A stretch of 39,514 bases of DNA from Alphaproteobacteria bacterium (GCA_028683655.1 JAQUHK010000005.1:1-39514); one strand, 5' to 3'. Counted from the first letter of the stretch, positions 7,916-16,559 are shown. A program made the numbers and translations. The notes: generated by a model from the letters alone, not told the origin.

Positions 7916-7935
7916 ATCCCCGCTTTCGCGGGGAT
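7916..7935. repeat. REP-like hairpin, ATCCCCGC-TTTC-GCGGGGAT
   Basis: A perfect 8-bp GC-rich stem (7916-7923 with 7928-7935) closes a TTTC loop. Read on the minus strand this is the GTCATCCCCGCGAAAGCGGGGAT motif family (shown here only in part by the stem) that is dispersed between genes in many proteobacteria. It lies in the 190-base gap between flgD and the convergent thioredoxin gene, and may also slow transcription from both sides, although no T-run follows. The rest of the gap shows only a G7 run at 7940-7946. Confidence 0.6.
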
Positions 7936-8004
7936 GACTCGGGGGGGTAAACGTCGTTCCCACGTCTTGATAGGCGGCAGGTATATCGGTGCCTTCCCCT
8001 CCCC

Positions 8005-8541
8005 TCACTTCAGCGACAGGCTATCCCAAGCCATGGGGCCTTCGTGGACGGCGAGGACTTGGCCGTCCGGCGCGACAAGATAGGTCGTGGGCAGGACGGG
8101 ATTCTTTGCTGGTGCAATCACTGTGCCCAGCGGGTCATAGCACAGCTCCAAAGACAAGATGCCGTTGCGTTTGCCGAAAGCCGGCACGGTGATGTTGCCA
8201 TGAGGGTCTTCCGCCAGCGTCATGATGACAAGCCCCTCATCCGTCAGCCGCCTGTGCTGCGCGTCGATGGCTTTCATTTCGGGCCCGCAAGCTTTGCAAA
8301 ACGGAGCCCATAGATGCAGCAAGACCGGTTTGCCTTGAGCGCGGGCCTTAAAGGCCTGAGTTAGGTTGGCCGGGCGCGTGTTGGGGCAATAGACCAGAAT
8401 GTCGGGTAATTTGACGGGGCGTTCCAGCTTTGTGAAGCCGTTGGTAGGCTTTGCCGCTGCGGATGTTGCCCAAAAGCAAGCCGTCAGGAGGGAAAACAGC
8501 AGAAAACGTGAAAGGAGTGTTGCGCAGGAGGGGGCAGACAT
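8005..8541 (-). CDS. TlpA/ResA-like thiol-disulfide protein, secreted
   Basis: A thioredoxin-fold protein expected in the periplasm. The core is KPVLLHLWAPFCKACGPEM, with an active-site CKAC (a CxxC) in the usual WAxxC context; later PVLPTTYLVAPDG gives the cis-proline segment (TTYLVAPDG). The N-terminus LSRFLLFSLLTACFWATSAAAKP is a signal peptide. Upstream in-frame starts exist (ATG 8559, TTG 8577), none with a good Shine-Dalgarno; 8541 puts the signal peptide at the start. Such proteins reduce or oxidise cysteines, for example in cytochrome c maturation; the substrate cannot be told here. Divergent from the LptM-like gene, about 40 bases away. Confidence 0.85.
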   Translation of the reverse strand: MSAPSCATLLSRFLLFSLLTACFWATSAAAKPTNGFTKLERPVKLPDILVYCPNTRPANLTQAFKARAQGKPVLLHLWAPFCKACGPEMKAIDAQHRRLTDEGLVIMTLAEDPHGNITVPAFGKRNGILSLELCYDPLGTVIAPAKNPVLPTTYLVAPDGQVLAVHEGPMAWDSLSLK

Positions 8542-8582
8542 TTTACATTCAAGGGGCATGAAGGTCGGAGATACCAAGGACT

Positions 8583-8792
8583 ATGTCACTCTTTAAAGAC
8601 AAAGATCAACAGCGCGCGACCCGTCACAAGCTTTGGGCCTGTGCTTTCTTGGTGTGCCTGCTTGTCGGCCTGTCTGGTTGCGGCAAAAAACCTTCCTTTG
8701 TCGATCCCCCCGTTTCGGCCAAGGGCGAATCGACCTATCCCCGCACCTACCCTGCGCCTGATCCGGTTTTGGATAAGGATGGGGGCTCATGA
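8583..8792 (+). CDS. Small LptM/YifL-like lipoprotein
   Basis: A 69-residue lipoprotein precursor. A positive N-region is followed by a hydrophobic stretch and a lipobox ending LSGCG (Cys near residue 33), then a Pro-rich tail with STYPRTYPAPDP. Small lipoproteins of this kind regularly precede lysA in proteobacteria; the enterobacterial one, LptM (YifL), binds the LPS translocon LptDE. Homology to LptM is inferred from size, the CGKK-P pattern and location. Its stop overlaps the start of the next gene in an ATGA at 8789-8792, implying coupled translation. Confidence 0.75.
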   Translation: MSLFKDKDQQRATRHKLWACAFLVCLLVGLSGCGKKPSFVDPPVSAKGESTYPRTYPAPDPVLDKDGGS

Positions 8793-9982
8793 CGAAAGTT
8801 TCGTTCGCCTATCATAACGGGGCCTTGTGCGTTGAAGCCTTGCCGGTTTGCGAACTGGTGTCCGAGATCGAGCCGCCCTTCCTGTGCACCAGCTCTTTCC
8901 GGTTGAAACAGGAAATTGCCGCGCTCACGCGGAGCTATAAGCGCGATTTGATGGTTTCCCCTTGCTATGATTTCAAACAGGTCACCAGCGTGGCGACGGC
9001 GGGCCTTTGGGCCGCGCAGGGGTGCGGCGCGTGTGTGACTTCCTCTGGCACGATTGAAAAGGCGATCGAGGCGGGCTTTAGGCCTTCCGCGATGCTGCTG
9101 ACGGGCTATGGCAAGTCTTGCGACGATCTGGCCTCGGCCCTTTTGTGCGAAACGCCGCTGCTCACCGCCGGAACAGTCGGCGAAATCGAGCTGATCGGCG
9201 CGGTTGCGACGGCTTTGGGGCGGATGGCCCCTGTCGCCTTGGTTTGCCGGTTCGAAACAGGTATGGGCCGCTATGGCTTTGCTGTGGATGAACTGGCTGA
9301 CGCTTTTGGGGCCATGACACGGGAAAGCCATGTCGATTTTGCCGGTTTTGCGCTGACCTTGCCCGCCGCGCGCGCGCGGGCGGAAAAAGCCCTTTATGAC
9401 ATGGCCAAGCTTGTCCATATGATCCGCACCCAAGGCTTCGCGCCGACAAGCTTGTTGCTGGATTTCGAGGACGAGGCGGCGACGGGTACGCTTGCCGGAC
9501 TGCTGGGGCCTGTGGCGACGGTGACGGCATGCCGCGTTCATGTCCGTCTGGGTGCTGTGGCGATGCAAAAGGCGCGGCTTCTCGCTGCTCGGGTTCTGCG
9601 GGTCGATTCCGGCGCGACGGGCCTTGTTGCCGTTCTGGATTTGGAGGTTTTGCCCAAGGCGCAGGATGCCGCCAGCCCTTATTGCACCGAAAGTATTGGG
9701 CTTTATCCGACAGATCCGGCCAGCCGGATGGACGCGGTCCTGTTCGTGGATCGCAGGGGCACGCCGCTTTGCTCAAGCTGTGTGATGCCTGTTTTGTCGC
9801 GCGGCGATGTGGTGTGCCTTGGCGGGTTCGATACGGCGTTGCTGCGCGATTTGTTGCAGGTGCCAGAGATTTTGGTGTCCGGTGCGCGCTTTGTGCAGGT
9901 CCGCAGGCGGATCGCCACGGCGGAACAAACAGGATGGGAGGCCGGTTTCGAGCTGCCGGTAGGTATCGACCGTGCCGCGTAA
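8789..9982 (+). CDS. Degenerate diaminopimelate decarboxylase (LysA) homologue
   Basis: The 397 residues align along their full length with LysA, the fold-type III PLP enzyme that makes lysine. Matches include the start (YHNGALCVEALPV), CYDFK with the PLP lysine K63 in place of CYAMK, LLTGYGKS for the FSGVGKT segment, and the end VPEILVSGARFVQVRRR. Yet the functional motifs are lost: HIGSQ reads ALTLP, the GGGLG loop reads DFEDE, EPGR reads VRLG, the catalytic CESGD reads LSRGD, and the AGAY tyrosine is absent; the KxxTGKxxNKFG segment is shortened to ETGMGRYGF. The gene is intact and sits in the usual lysA slot (after the LptM-like gene, before DUF4175). A non-catalytic or repurposed protein is likely. 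Confidence 0.7.
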   Translation: MTKVSFAYHNGALCVEALPVCELVSEIEPPFLCTSSFRLKQEIAALTRSYKRDLMVSPCYDFKQVTSVATAGLWAAQGCGACVTSSGTIEKAIEAGFRPSAMLLTGYGKSCDDLASALLCETPLLTAGTVGEIELIGAVATALGRMAPVALVCRFETGMGRYGFAVDELADAFGAMTRESHVDFAGFALTLPAARARAEKALYDMAKLVHMIRTQGFAPTSLLLDFEDEAATGTLAGLLGPVATVTACRVHVRLGAVAMQKARLLAARVLRVDSGATGLVAVLDLEVLPKAQDAASPYCTESIGLYPTDPASRMDAVLFVDRRGTPLCSSCVMPVLSRGDVVCLGGFDTALLRDLLQVPEILVSGARFVQVRRRIATAEQTGWEAGFELPVGIDRAA

Positions 9983-11951
9983 TGAGCCCAAAAAACGGTT
10001 GCGAAAGTTTCTGGAAGCGCGGGCGCGCCGGACGGCGGTGCGTCGCTCAAATGGGGCCTCGATGCAGTCGGGTGGCTTTTCCGGTCTTTTAGTCCCGTTC
10101 CTCTTCGCCCTTTTTTATGGCTTGGCGGTGGCGTTTTGCCTTTTTTCGCCAGTCATTTTCTGGAGCCATGTGCTGGCGGTCGTTGTTTTGTGCCTGTGGG
10201 TCGCCGTCGCGTTTCGTCAGGACAAAGGCTATTGGGCCTACAGAACTCATGTCCTTTTCGGTCTGGTGTTTGTCGCTGCCGTCGTGGGGGGATCCGTTTG
10301 GCCGTTTGGTCGCGTGACGGGGCTTTCCATGACCGTCGTGCCGCCGCCTTACACACACCTTGCGGCACAGACGTTTGAGCCTGAGCACAAGGAATTGGTG
10401 CCGACGGTGGTGGAGGGCAGCGTGTTGCAATGCACCTGGGAACAGGACGACCCGGCCTCGGTCATGCGGTTCATGCAAAAAGAAGAGCCAATGACGGATT
10501 CCGGCGACGGGGTAGCGGTGGCCAGCATGGTTGCGCCGTCTGTCACCCAAAAAGAAACCAAGCCGCTGGTTCTGTTTCGCGGGCTGCGGCGGCTGGCGGT
10601 GTGGCGTGTGGCCATCGTGCCCGATCGTGCGCCGAGCATTACGTTGATTGAAGAGCCGGAGATCACGGCGCGCAAGACGATGCGTTTTGCCTACAAGGCC
10701 AGTGACGATTACGGCGTTGAATCGGTTTCTGTCCGCATCGCCCCGACGACATCGGCGGCGGGCGTGAGCATGGAGCCGGTCGAAATGCTGCTCGATACGC
10801 CGGTTGGCAAGGAGATCGACGCGGCGCGTTATGCCGACCTGACCTCCCTGCCATGGACGGGGATTCCCGTGACGATCCAGTTGGTGGCGACCGACGGGGC
10901 GGGGCACAAAGCGTGGAGCAACTCGAAGATCGTGACCTTGCCCTCGCGGACCTTTCGCAATCCTTTTGCGCGGGCTTTGATCGAGGAGCGGCAGAAACTG
11001 GCCAGCCAGACGGATACGGCGGCGCGGGACGAGGCCGCGAATGTGATGGCGGGCATCGCGCGGCAACAGGGGCTTTATCACGGCGATCCGCTGGTGATGA
11101 TGAGCTTGCGCTCGGGAGCCGTGCGGCTGGTATTGAATGACTCGCGCGACACGCGGGCGGCGGTGAACGCCATTTTGTGGCAAGCCGCTGTGCGGCTTGA
11201 GGAAGGCGAAGTCGGCAAGGCGCGTCAGGAGCTGGCAGAGGCCGAGCGCGTGCTGAGTGCCGGACTGGCGCACGGCTTGGCGGGCCAGCAAGTGCGCCCA
11301 ATGGTTCTACGCGTACGCAAGACGATGACGGCTTATTTTGCGGCCATGGAGCGCGAGCGGGCGCGCCAACCTCCCGCCTTGCAGGAGCTGGACTGGCCTT
11401 TGGCGACGGCCAGCGAGATGCTGACCCCCGACGATTTGCAAAACCGTTTGGTAGCGGTGGAGGACCAGTTGGCCTCTGGCGATAATGAAGCGGCGCGGGT
11501 TTCGCTGGCGCGCTTACAGGTTCTGATCGAAAATCTGCGCACGACGTCGCCGGAGTTGACTCCTGCGCAAAGCCAGATGATCCAGCAGGTTTCCGTTTTG
11601 CGAATGCTGGTCAAAGGGCAAAAGGAATTGATGGACGAGGTCGCGCATCTGGGGACGGGCAAGCCCAAGACGCTGAAGGAGAAAAAAGCAAGTGAGGCCG
11701 CCTGGTCCCGCGCCGTGGCGCAGCAACAGTTTTTGAATGCGGCCTTGCGTGAGACGATGACACGACAGGGGCTTAGCCTTGTTGACTCGCAGGAAGGTAG
11801 CGAGTCCATGAAACAGGCTTTGTCGTTGCTTCAGCAAAAAGAGCTGGACAAGGCGCAGACCAAACAGGCCGAGGCCCTTTTGATGCTTGAGAAAAGCCTG
11901 GATGCCATTTCCGACCAGATGCGCCATTCGCTGGCCTCGCGGATGCCTTAG
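9972..11951 (+). CDS. DUF4175 (TIGR02302-type) membrane-anchored protein
   Basis: A 659-residue protein with two to three N-terminal membrane helices (residues about 33-60, 62-80 and 88-108) and a large periplasmic part. That part has a beta-rich Ig-like stretch (TMRFAYKASDDYGVESVSVRI, about 235-330) and then long helices rich in Glu, Gln and Arg. These features and the place after lysA match the alphaproteobacterial TIGR02302/DUF4175 family, of unknown function. Family members are usually longer, with a Gly/Gln-rich C-terminal region; here that tail is missing or reduced. The GTG start at 9972 overlaps the previous gene by 11 bases. Confidence 0.8.
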   Translation: MPRNEPKKRLRKFLEARARRTAVRRSNGASMQSGGFSGLLVPFLFALFYGLAVAFCLFSPVIFWSHVLAVVVLCLWVAVAFRQDKGYWAYRTHVLFGLVFVAAVVGGSVWPFGRVTGLSMTVVPPPYTHLAAQTFEPEHKELVPTVVEGSVLQCTWEQDDPASVMRFMQKEEPMTDSGDGVAVASMVAPSVTQKETKPLVLFRGLRRLAVWRVAIVPDRAPSITLIEEPEITARKTMRFAYKASDDYGVESVSVRIAPTTSAAGVSMEPVEMLLDTPVGKEIDAARYADLTSLPWTGIPVTIQLVATDGAGHKAWSNSKIVTLPSRTFRNPFARALIEERQKLASQTDTAARDEAANVMAGIARQQGLYHGDPLVMMSLRSGAVRLVLNDSRDTRAAVNAILWQAAVRLEEGEVGKARQELAEAERVLSAGLAHGLAGQQVRPMVLRVRKTMTAYFAAMERERARQPPALQELDWPLATASEMLTPDDLQNRLVAVEDQLASGDNEAARVSLARLQVLIENLRTTSPELTPAQSQMIQQVSVLRMLVKGQKELMDEVAHLGTGKPKTLKEKKASEAAWSRAVAQQQFLNAALRETMTRQGLSLVDSQEGSESMKQALSLLQQKELDKAQTKQAEALLMLEKSLDAISDQMRHSLASRMP

Positions 11952-11954
11952 GCG

Positions 11955-12269
11955 ATGAGTCAGGTGGCCCAGCCGTTTGAAGGCGGCCTTCGGTTGACGG
12001 TGCGGGCACGACCGGGTACCTCGCGGACACGCCAGGCGCGGGTGGTTGATTGCGGGGACGGGAAAACGGCCCTTGAACTCACGGTGGCTGCCGCTGCCGT
12101 GGACGGTAAAGCCAACAAAGCGATCCTGGCCGCGGTGGCCGACTTGTTCGGCGTTAAAAAGGCTGCGGTCACGCTAAAAAGCGGCACGACTTCGCGGCTA
12201 AAAATCGTGGAGATCGCAGGCGATCCGGCAGCGTTGATGGAGCGCATGCGGGCGTTTGGAGATAAATAG
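11955..12269 (+). CDS. DUF167 (YggU) family protein
   Basis: A 104-residue protein of the small DUF167/YggU family, conserved from bacteria to plants but without a proven function. The hallmark is LRLTVRARPGTSRT, then AAAVDGKANKAILAAVADLFGV and LKSGTTSRLKIVEIAGDP. It starts three bases after the DUF4175 stop and ends two bases before the next start, so it belongs to the same transcript. The Shine-Dalgarno is poor, suggesting translational coupling to the gene before it. Confidence 0.92.
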   Translation: MSQVAQPFEGGLRLTVRARPGTSRTRQARVVDCGDGKTALELTVAAAAVDGKANKAILAAVADLFGVKKAAVTLKSGTTSRLKIVEIAGDPAALMERMRAFGDK

Positions 12270-12271
12270 AC

Positions 12272-13897
12272 ATGGATCACAAGACTGAACTTTTGTTACC
12301 GGCGGGGTCGCTGGAGCGGCTTAAGGTGGCGGTGCTGTATGGGGCGGATGCCATCTATATGGGCACGCCGGATTTGTCGCTTCGCACGCGCTCGGTCCTG
12401 ACGCTTGAGGATGTGCGGGAGGGCATTGCTTTTGCGCACGCGCAGGGCAAAAAGGTTTACCTGACGCTCAATCTGTTTTCGCATAACCGCGATCTTCCGA
12501 AGCTGCCCGCCTTTATCGACACGATCCGCGACATCCGGCCCGACGGGGTGATCGTCGCGGATATTGGCGTTTTTGATCTGGTGCGCGAGCACCTTCCCGC
12601 GATCGAGATTCATATCTCGACGCAGGCGAATGTCTGTTCATGGTTGTCGGTTCAGGCGTGGCAGAAGAAGGGAGCCTCACTGGTGGTGCTGGCGCGGGAA
12701 GTTTCGTTTGAGGAGCTGAAAGAAATCCGCGAACGGTGCCCTGACATCAAGCTGGAGGTTTTCGCGCATGGTGCGATGTGCATGACCTATTCGGGGCGGT
12801 GTTTGCTCTCCAACTTCCTCGCCGAGCGCGGCGCCAATCAGGGGAACTGCGCCAATTCCTGTCGCTGGCATTACAAGCTGCACGTGCGGCGCAAGGATGG
12901 TTCCCTGCACGAGGTGGAGGTGACCGAAGAAAACAAGGACGTGTTCGCCTTCTTTTTGCAAGAAGAGCAGCGGCCCGATGATTTTTTGGAGATACAGGAA
13001 GACGAACGAGGCTCCTATATCCTCAACAGCAAGGATTTGTGTTTGATGCCGGTGCTGGACCAGTATCTGGCCCTTGGTGTGGATTCGCTCAAGATCGAGG
13101 GGCGTAATCGCAGCGCGTATTATACGGCGGTGACGGCGCAAGCCTATCGTCGCGCGATTGACGCTTGGCGGCGCAATCCGGACGGCTGGTCGCCGGATTC
13201 CTATATGCGCGAACTGCGGCTTATTCCCAATCGTGGCTATACGCAGGCTTTTCATGCGGGCAAGCTGACGCATCACGCGCATAACTACGAAGACACCCAT
13301 ACGCTCGCGCCGTGGGAATATGCAGGGATCATCCGGCAAGTCGGCGCGGATGCTTTCTTCATGGAGGTCAAGAACCGGATCGAGCAGGGCGAGGTTCTGG
13401 AGTTTATGGCCCCTGATGGCGGGCCATCCGTGCTGTTGCGGATTTACACGTTCGAGGATGTGCAAAACAGGCGCACGACGGCGGAGGAAGGAATTAATGC
13501 GGGGCAAAAGCCGCTGATACGGATTCCCTTTGCGTGGTTTCATGAAGAAGAGCCTGCGACGCTGATGGCGCGGTTTCCGGCCTTCACGATTGTGCGCAAG
13601 GCCGCCGTATTGGGGGATGAATCGGTGGAAAGACTAAAGCTTGACCGGATCGCGCAAGCGGCCGAGCGCGGAGAGGACAACGAAGCGGCCTATCAACAGC
13701 AGCGCGATAAAACGGTGCAGGGGCTGGAGGCAGCCAAAGAGGGCAAGACTTTCCGTGCGCCGAAGCTGGGGGCAGAGGGCTGCTGCGGTCGCGGGTGTAA
13801 CGGCTGCCTGCATTTCTGGCATGATGAGAAATTCGCCAAGGCGCGCGAGAAGCTGCGAACCAAAAAACAGGGCGAGCTTTTATCTTCTACAGATTGA
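12272..13897 (+). CDS. U32 family protein (TrhP/RlhA type RNA hydroxylation or peptidase-like)
   Basis: A 541-residue peptidase-U32-family protein. Evidence: LLLPAGSLERLKVAVLYGADAIYMG at the N-terminus (described in part), HISTQANV, and the diagnostic cysteine cluster around residues 169-198 (AHGAMCMTYSGRCLLSN, GNCANSCRW). In studied members (TrhP, RlhA, UbiU/V) these cysteines bind an iron-sulfur cluster and the proteins serve tRNA, rRNA or ubiquinone hydroxylation rather than proteolysis. The C-terminus carries a second Cys-rich motif, CCGRGCNGCLHFW (about 506-519), seen in longer members. Which of the U32 reactions it performs cannot be decided. Last gene of the plus-strand cluster. Confidence 0.88.
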   Translation: MDHKTELLLPAGSLERLKVAVLYGADAIYMGTPDLSLRTRSVLTLEDVREGIAFAHAQGKKVYLTLNLFSHNRDLPKLPAFIDTIRDIRPDGVIVADIGVFDLVREHLPAIEIHISTQANVCSWLSVQAWQKKGASLVVLAREVSFEELKEIRERCPDIKLEVFAHGAMCMTYSGRCLLSNFLAERGANQGNCANSCRWHYKLHVRRKDGSLHEVEVTEENKDVFAFFLQEEQRPDDFLEIQEDERGSYILNSKDLCLMPVLDQYLALGVDSLKIEGRNRSAYYTAVTAQAYRRAIDAWRRNPDGWSPDSYMRELRLIPNRGYTQAFHAGKLTHHAHNYEDTHTLAPWEYAGIIRQVGADAFFMEVKNRIEQGEVLEFMAPDGGPSVLLRIYTFEDVQNRRTTAEEGINAGQKPLIRIPFAWFHEEEPATLMARFPAFTIVRKAAVLGDESVERLKLDRIAQAAERGEDNEAAYQQQRDKTVQGLEAAKEGKTFRAPKLGAEGCCGRGCNGCLHFWHDEKFAKAREKLRTKKQGELLSSTD

Positions 13898-13903
13898 CAC
13901 AGC

Positions 13904-14776
13904 CTAACAGCGATGTTCGGGGGCGTCTTTGTCGAAGGTGAAGAAAAGCTCATAATCGCCTAGGGCCGGTTTCTTCACGATGAACTTAAAGAGCAAGCGC
14001 ATCCGCTCGGTCGGCTGGCCATAAAATTGGCTTTTATAGGCGACCAGCGCACGGTGCTTGGTCTTCAGATAGGGCTTGGTCGCAATCTTTCTTTGCCGTT
14101 TGTTTTTGATGAAGCCGAACAGACAGGGCAGGACTTTTTGGGGAAAGAACCAGATCGGATATTCAAAGATCGGACAGGTGACATGCCCCTCGCGCGCCAG
14201 CGTGCGCAGGCTATACGCAATGGCCTGATGATCATCATGACATTTTTCAGGGCAGGGGCTGACGATCAGCGCGGGGGCCGTTTCCCGAATGGCCTTGAGA
14301 ATATGCTTTTGGATCTGGGCTTGGTGTTTTATCAGGTCACCGTCCGGCAAGGACAGAAACACGACATCCCCGTCCGCGACACCCAATAGTCTGGTTGCTG
14401 TGCAGGCTTCTTTATGGCGAAGGGCGGCGATCTTGTCCGGTTCGCCGAGTCCTTTGACGCTAGCCCCAGCCCCTTCGGTGGCCAGAATAATCTTAACCTT
14501 ATGTCCGTTCGCGCGGTAACGCGCGATCAAGGCTCCAGCGCCTAGCGTCTCGTCATCAGGGTGTGGCGAGAGGACGATCAAGGGTCCGGACGGCAACGCT
14601 GCCGTCATGTCCGGGCTGATCAGCGTAAGGCCTTTGCGCAAAAGATGGGCTAAGAAGACTTTGATCTTTAATAAAAAATAGAGGTTTCCTGAATCGTTCT
14701 GTGCCATTGTCCCGGTTTTCTGTGGTTGTACGGTCGCTGGTTTGGCCTGTTTGAAGTAAGTGCTTTTATAACACAT
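13904..14776 (-). CDS. PIG-L family (LmbE-like) deacetylase
   Basis: A zinc-dependent N-acetyl sugar deacetylase. The metal motif PHPDDE is at residues 71-76 (IVLSPHPDDETLGAGALIARY), and the second part CHDDHQA provides the distal histidine. Family members remove acetyl groups from GlcNAc-type substrates. The first 45 residues are poorly conserved, and ATG 14707 is an alternative start; neither start has a good Shine-Dalgarno. The gene converges on the U32 gene (six bases apart) and diverges from the EPS locus, so a part in tailoring that polysaccharide is possible but not shown. Confidence 0.87.
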   Translation of the reverse strand: MCYKSTYFKQAKPATVQPQKTGTMAQNDSGNLYFLLKIKVFLAHLLRKGLTLISPDMTAALPSGPLIVLSPHPDDETLGAGALIARYRANGHKVKIILATEGAGASVKGLGEPDKIAALRHKEACTATRLLGVADGDVVFLSLPDGDLIKHQAQIQKHILKAIRETAPALIVSPCPEKCHDDHQAIAYSLRTLAREGHVTCPIFEYPIWFFPQKVLPCLFGFIKNKRQRKIATKPYLKTKHRALVAYKSQFYGQPTERMRLLFKFIVKKPALGDYELFFTFDKDAPEHRC

Positions 14777-14796
14777 TCACAGGGATAAGGGGGGAG

Positions 14797-14810
14797 AGAA
14801 ATTAATTTCT
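14797..14810. promoter_or_regulatory. Perfect 14-bp palindrome AGAAATTAATTTCT
   Basis: A self-complementary AT-rich site in the 174-base gap between the divergent PIG-L gene and the first EPS gene. It is 20 bases from the PIG-L start and about 140 from the EPS start. A TTGGAC box follows directly but has no convincing -10 partner. It could be an operator; being AT-rich, chance is also possible. Confidence 0.35.
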
Positions 14811-14950
14811 TGGACATTTTTGGTGCAAATCGACCCTTTTTTTGGTAGAGTAGCTCACGGTTAACGGGCGAGCCCATCACACTTATTTATGAAATTATGG
14901 ATTCTGCCTTTTCCACATATGAATTTTAGTTAGAGCGAAAGAGGTTTGTC

Positions 14951-16531
14951 TTGTCTGCACGCAATGCGCTTCATCGCATGCTCGATACCGTTTCTTTGGG
15001 AGAAAACGGCGCAGATCGGGAGCCTTCGGCTGCTGGCGCCAGTCCCGAGAAAATGGAAGAGGTTCGTCTTCGTCTTTCCTCGATCATGCAGGAAGTGGCG
15101 AACGTTGCGGTTGATGAGGCAGGCAAGGTTCGCGATGATCGTCACGATCCCTCGTTGGCTTTACGCTGGTTTGTTCCGCTTGATGCGCTGGTATTTGTGG
15201 TGGCGTTTTATGCCGCATGGATCGGTGTCGTTGTTTTTCATACCGTCTTTTTAAACGAGCCAATGCCATCTTTGGGTGAGGCTTCGATGGCCTATTACGG
15301 TCTGACGGCCATGGGCGCGATGCTCTGGTTTGCTTACAAGGGCCAGTATAGTCGCCGGATGCCGTTCTGGATGGAGGTCCAGAAGATCGTCAAGGTCATG
15401 GGCTTTTCGATGCTGGTTCACGGCTTTGTTCAGTTTGCGGCGAAGGTCGATTTTTCGCGCCTATGGCTGATGGCGGGATGGGTTTTTGCGGCATTCGGCC
15501 TTATTCTGGCGCATGCTGTTGCGCGTGTCCTCATGCACCGGAGGGGGATATGGCAGGTGCGCACGCTTCTGGTCGGAAGTGGCTTGATGGCCGAAGAGGC
15601 GCGCTCGGCTTTGCGGACAGAGCCCGGTCTGGGTTACGAAATCGTTGCCAATGTCGAGGATTTGGGCAGCACGTTGGAGCGGTTCAACGGGTCGTGGACC
15701 CGTTTGTGCGATCGCTATCATGCGGACTATGTGATTGTTGCCTTGGAGGGTCCCGAATTGGCGGCGGCGGATGAGGCTATTGCGTCTTTGGTTGAGTCCG
15801 GTTTGCCCTTCTCGGTCACGCCGCCTTTGCGTCATTTGCCTGTTTTGGGCATGGCGGCCCAGTATTTCTTCAGCCATGACGTGATCTTTATGTCTCCCGT
15901 CGATAATCTGGAGCAACCGATCCCCCGCTTTGTCAAGCGGGCCATGGATGTGCTTGTTTCCGGCGTTGCGCTGGTCCTTTTGTCGCCACTGTTTTTGATC
16001 CTTGCCGTCTTGATCCGACGCGATGGCGGTCCGGCCTTCTTCGGTGATAAGCGGATTGGGGTGCGGGGCAAGATTTTCTATTGCCTGAAATTCCGGTCCA
16101 TGATCATCAACAGCGATGCTGTGTTGACGCGCTATCTTGAAGAAAATCCCGAGAAGGTTCAGGAGTGGGAGACTTATCGCAAGCTGCGCGACGGCGACCC
16201 GCGCGTGACGAAGGTCGGGGCCTTCATGCGGCAATGGAGCATTGACGAATTGCCCCAGCTGATCAACGTGCTACGCGGCGACATGAGTTTGGTGGGCCCA
16301 AGGCCGATCATGTTCACCGAAAAAGACATTTATAAAAACGGTATGGCTCTATATAGCCGTGTCCGGCCTGGGTTGACCGGGCTGTGGCAAGTCAGCGGGC
16401 GGAATAATGTGACCTTTGCCCGTCGCGTTCAAATGGAATCGTGGTATGTGCGCAATTGGTCATTGTGGCACGACATTGCTATTTTATGTAAGACGGTCCC
16501 CGTTTTGTTGAAAAAGACGGGTGCTTATTAA
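14951..16531 (+). CDS. Polyprenyl-phosphate sugar-1-phosphate transferase (WbaP-like, EPS initiation)
   Basis: This membrane enzyme starts the repeat unit by moving a sugar-1-phosphate from a nucleotide sugar to undecaprenyl phosphate. The 526 residues show a soluble N-terminus, four membrane helices (about 70-195), a CoA-binding-like domain (about 200-290) and the C-terminal bacterial sugar transferase domain. The latter has KRAMDVLVSGVALVLLSP, FRSM, the DELPQLINVLRGDMSLVGPRP motif and RPGLTGLWQVSGRN. The architecture fits TIGR03025-type enzymes; the sugar is unknown. The start is TTG 14951 with AAAGAGG upstream; ATG 14978 is an alternative. First gene of the EPS locus. Confidence 0.93.
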   Translation: MSARNALHRMLDTVSLGENGADREPSAAGASPEKMEEVRLRLSSIMQEVANVAVDEAGKVRDDRHDPSLALRWFVPLDALVFVVAFYAAWIGVVVFHTVFLNEPMPSLGEASMAYYGLTAMGAMLWFAYKGQYSRRMPFWMEVQKIVKVMGFSMLVHGFVQFAAKVDFSRLWLMAGWVFAAFGLILAHAVARVLMHRRGIWQVRTLLVGSGLMAEEARSALRTEPGLGYEIVANVEDLGSTLERFNGSWTRLCDRYHADYVIVALEGPELAAADEAIASLVESGLPFSVTPPLRHLPVLGMAAQYFFSHDVIFMSPVDNLEQPIPRFVKRAMDVLVSGVALVLLSPLFLILAVLIRRDGGPAFFGDKRIGVRGKIFYCLKFRSMIINSDAVLTRYLEENPEKVQEWETYRKLRDGDPRVTKVGAFMRQWSIDELPQLINVLRGDMSLVGPRPIMFTEKDIYKNGMALYSRVRPGLTGLWQVSGRNNVTFARRVQMESWYVRNWSLWHDIAILCKTVPVLLKKTGAY

Positions 16532-16559
16532 TTTGTGATCTTGTTGAGCGGGTTGGTTC

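Noticed and set aside
12677-13543. 288-codon minus-strand frame opposite the U32 gene
   Set aside because: No family motif, and the plus-strand gene is certain.
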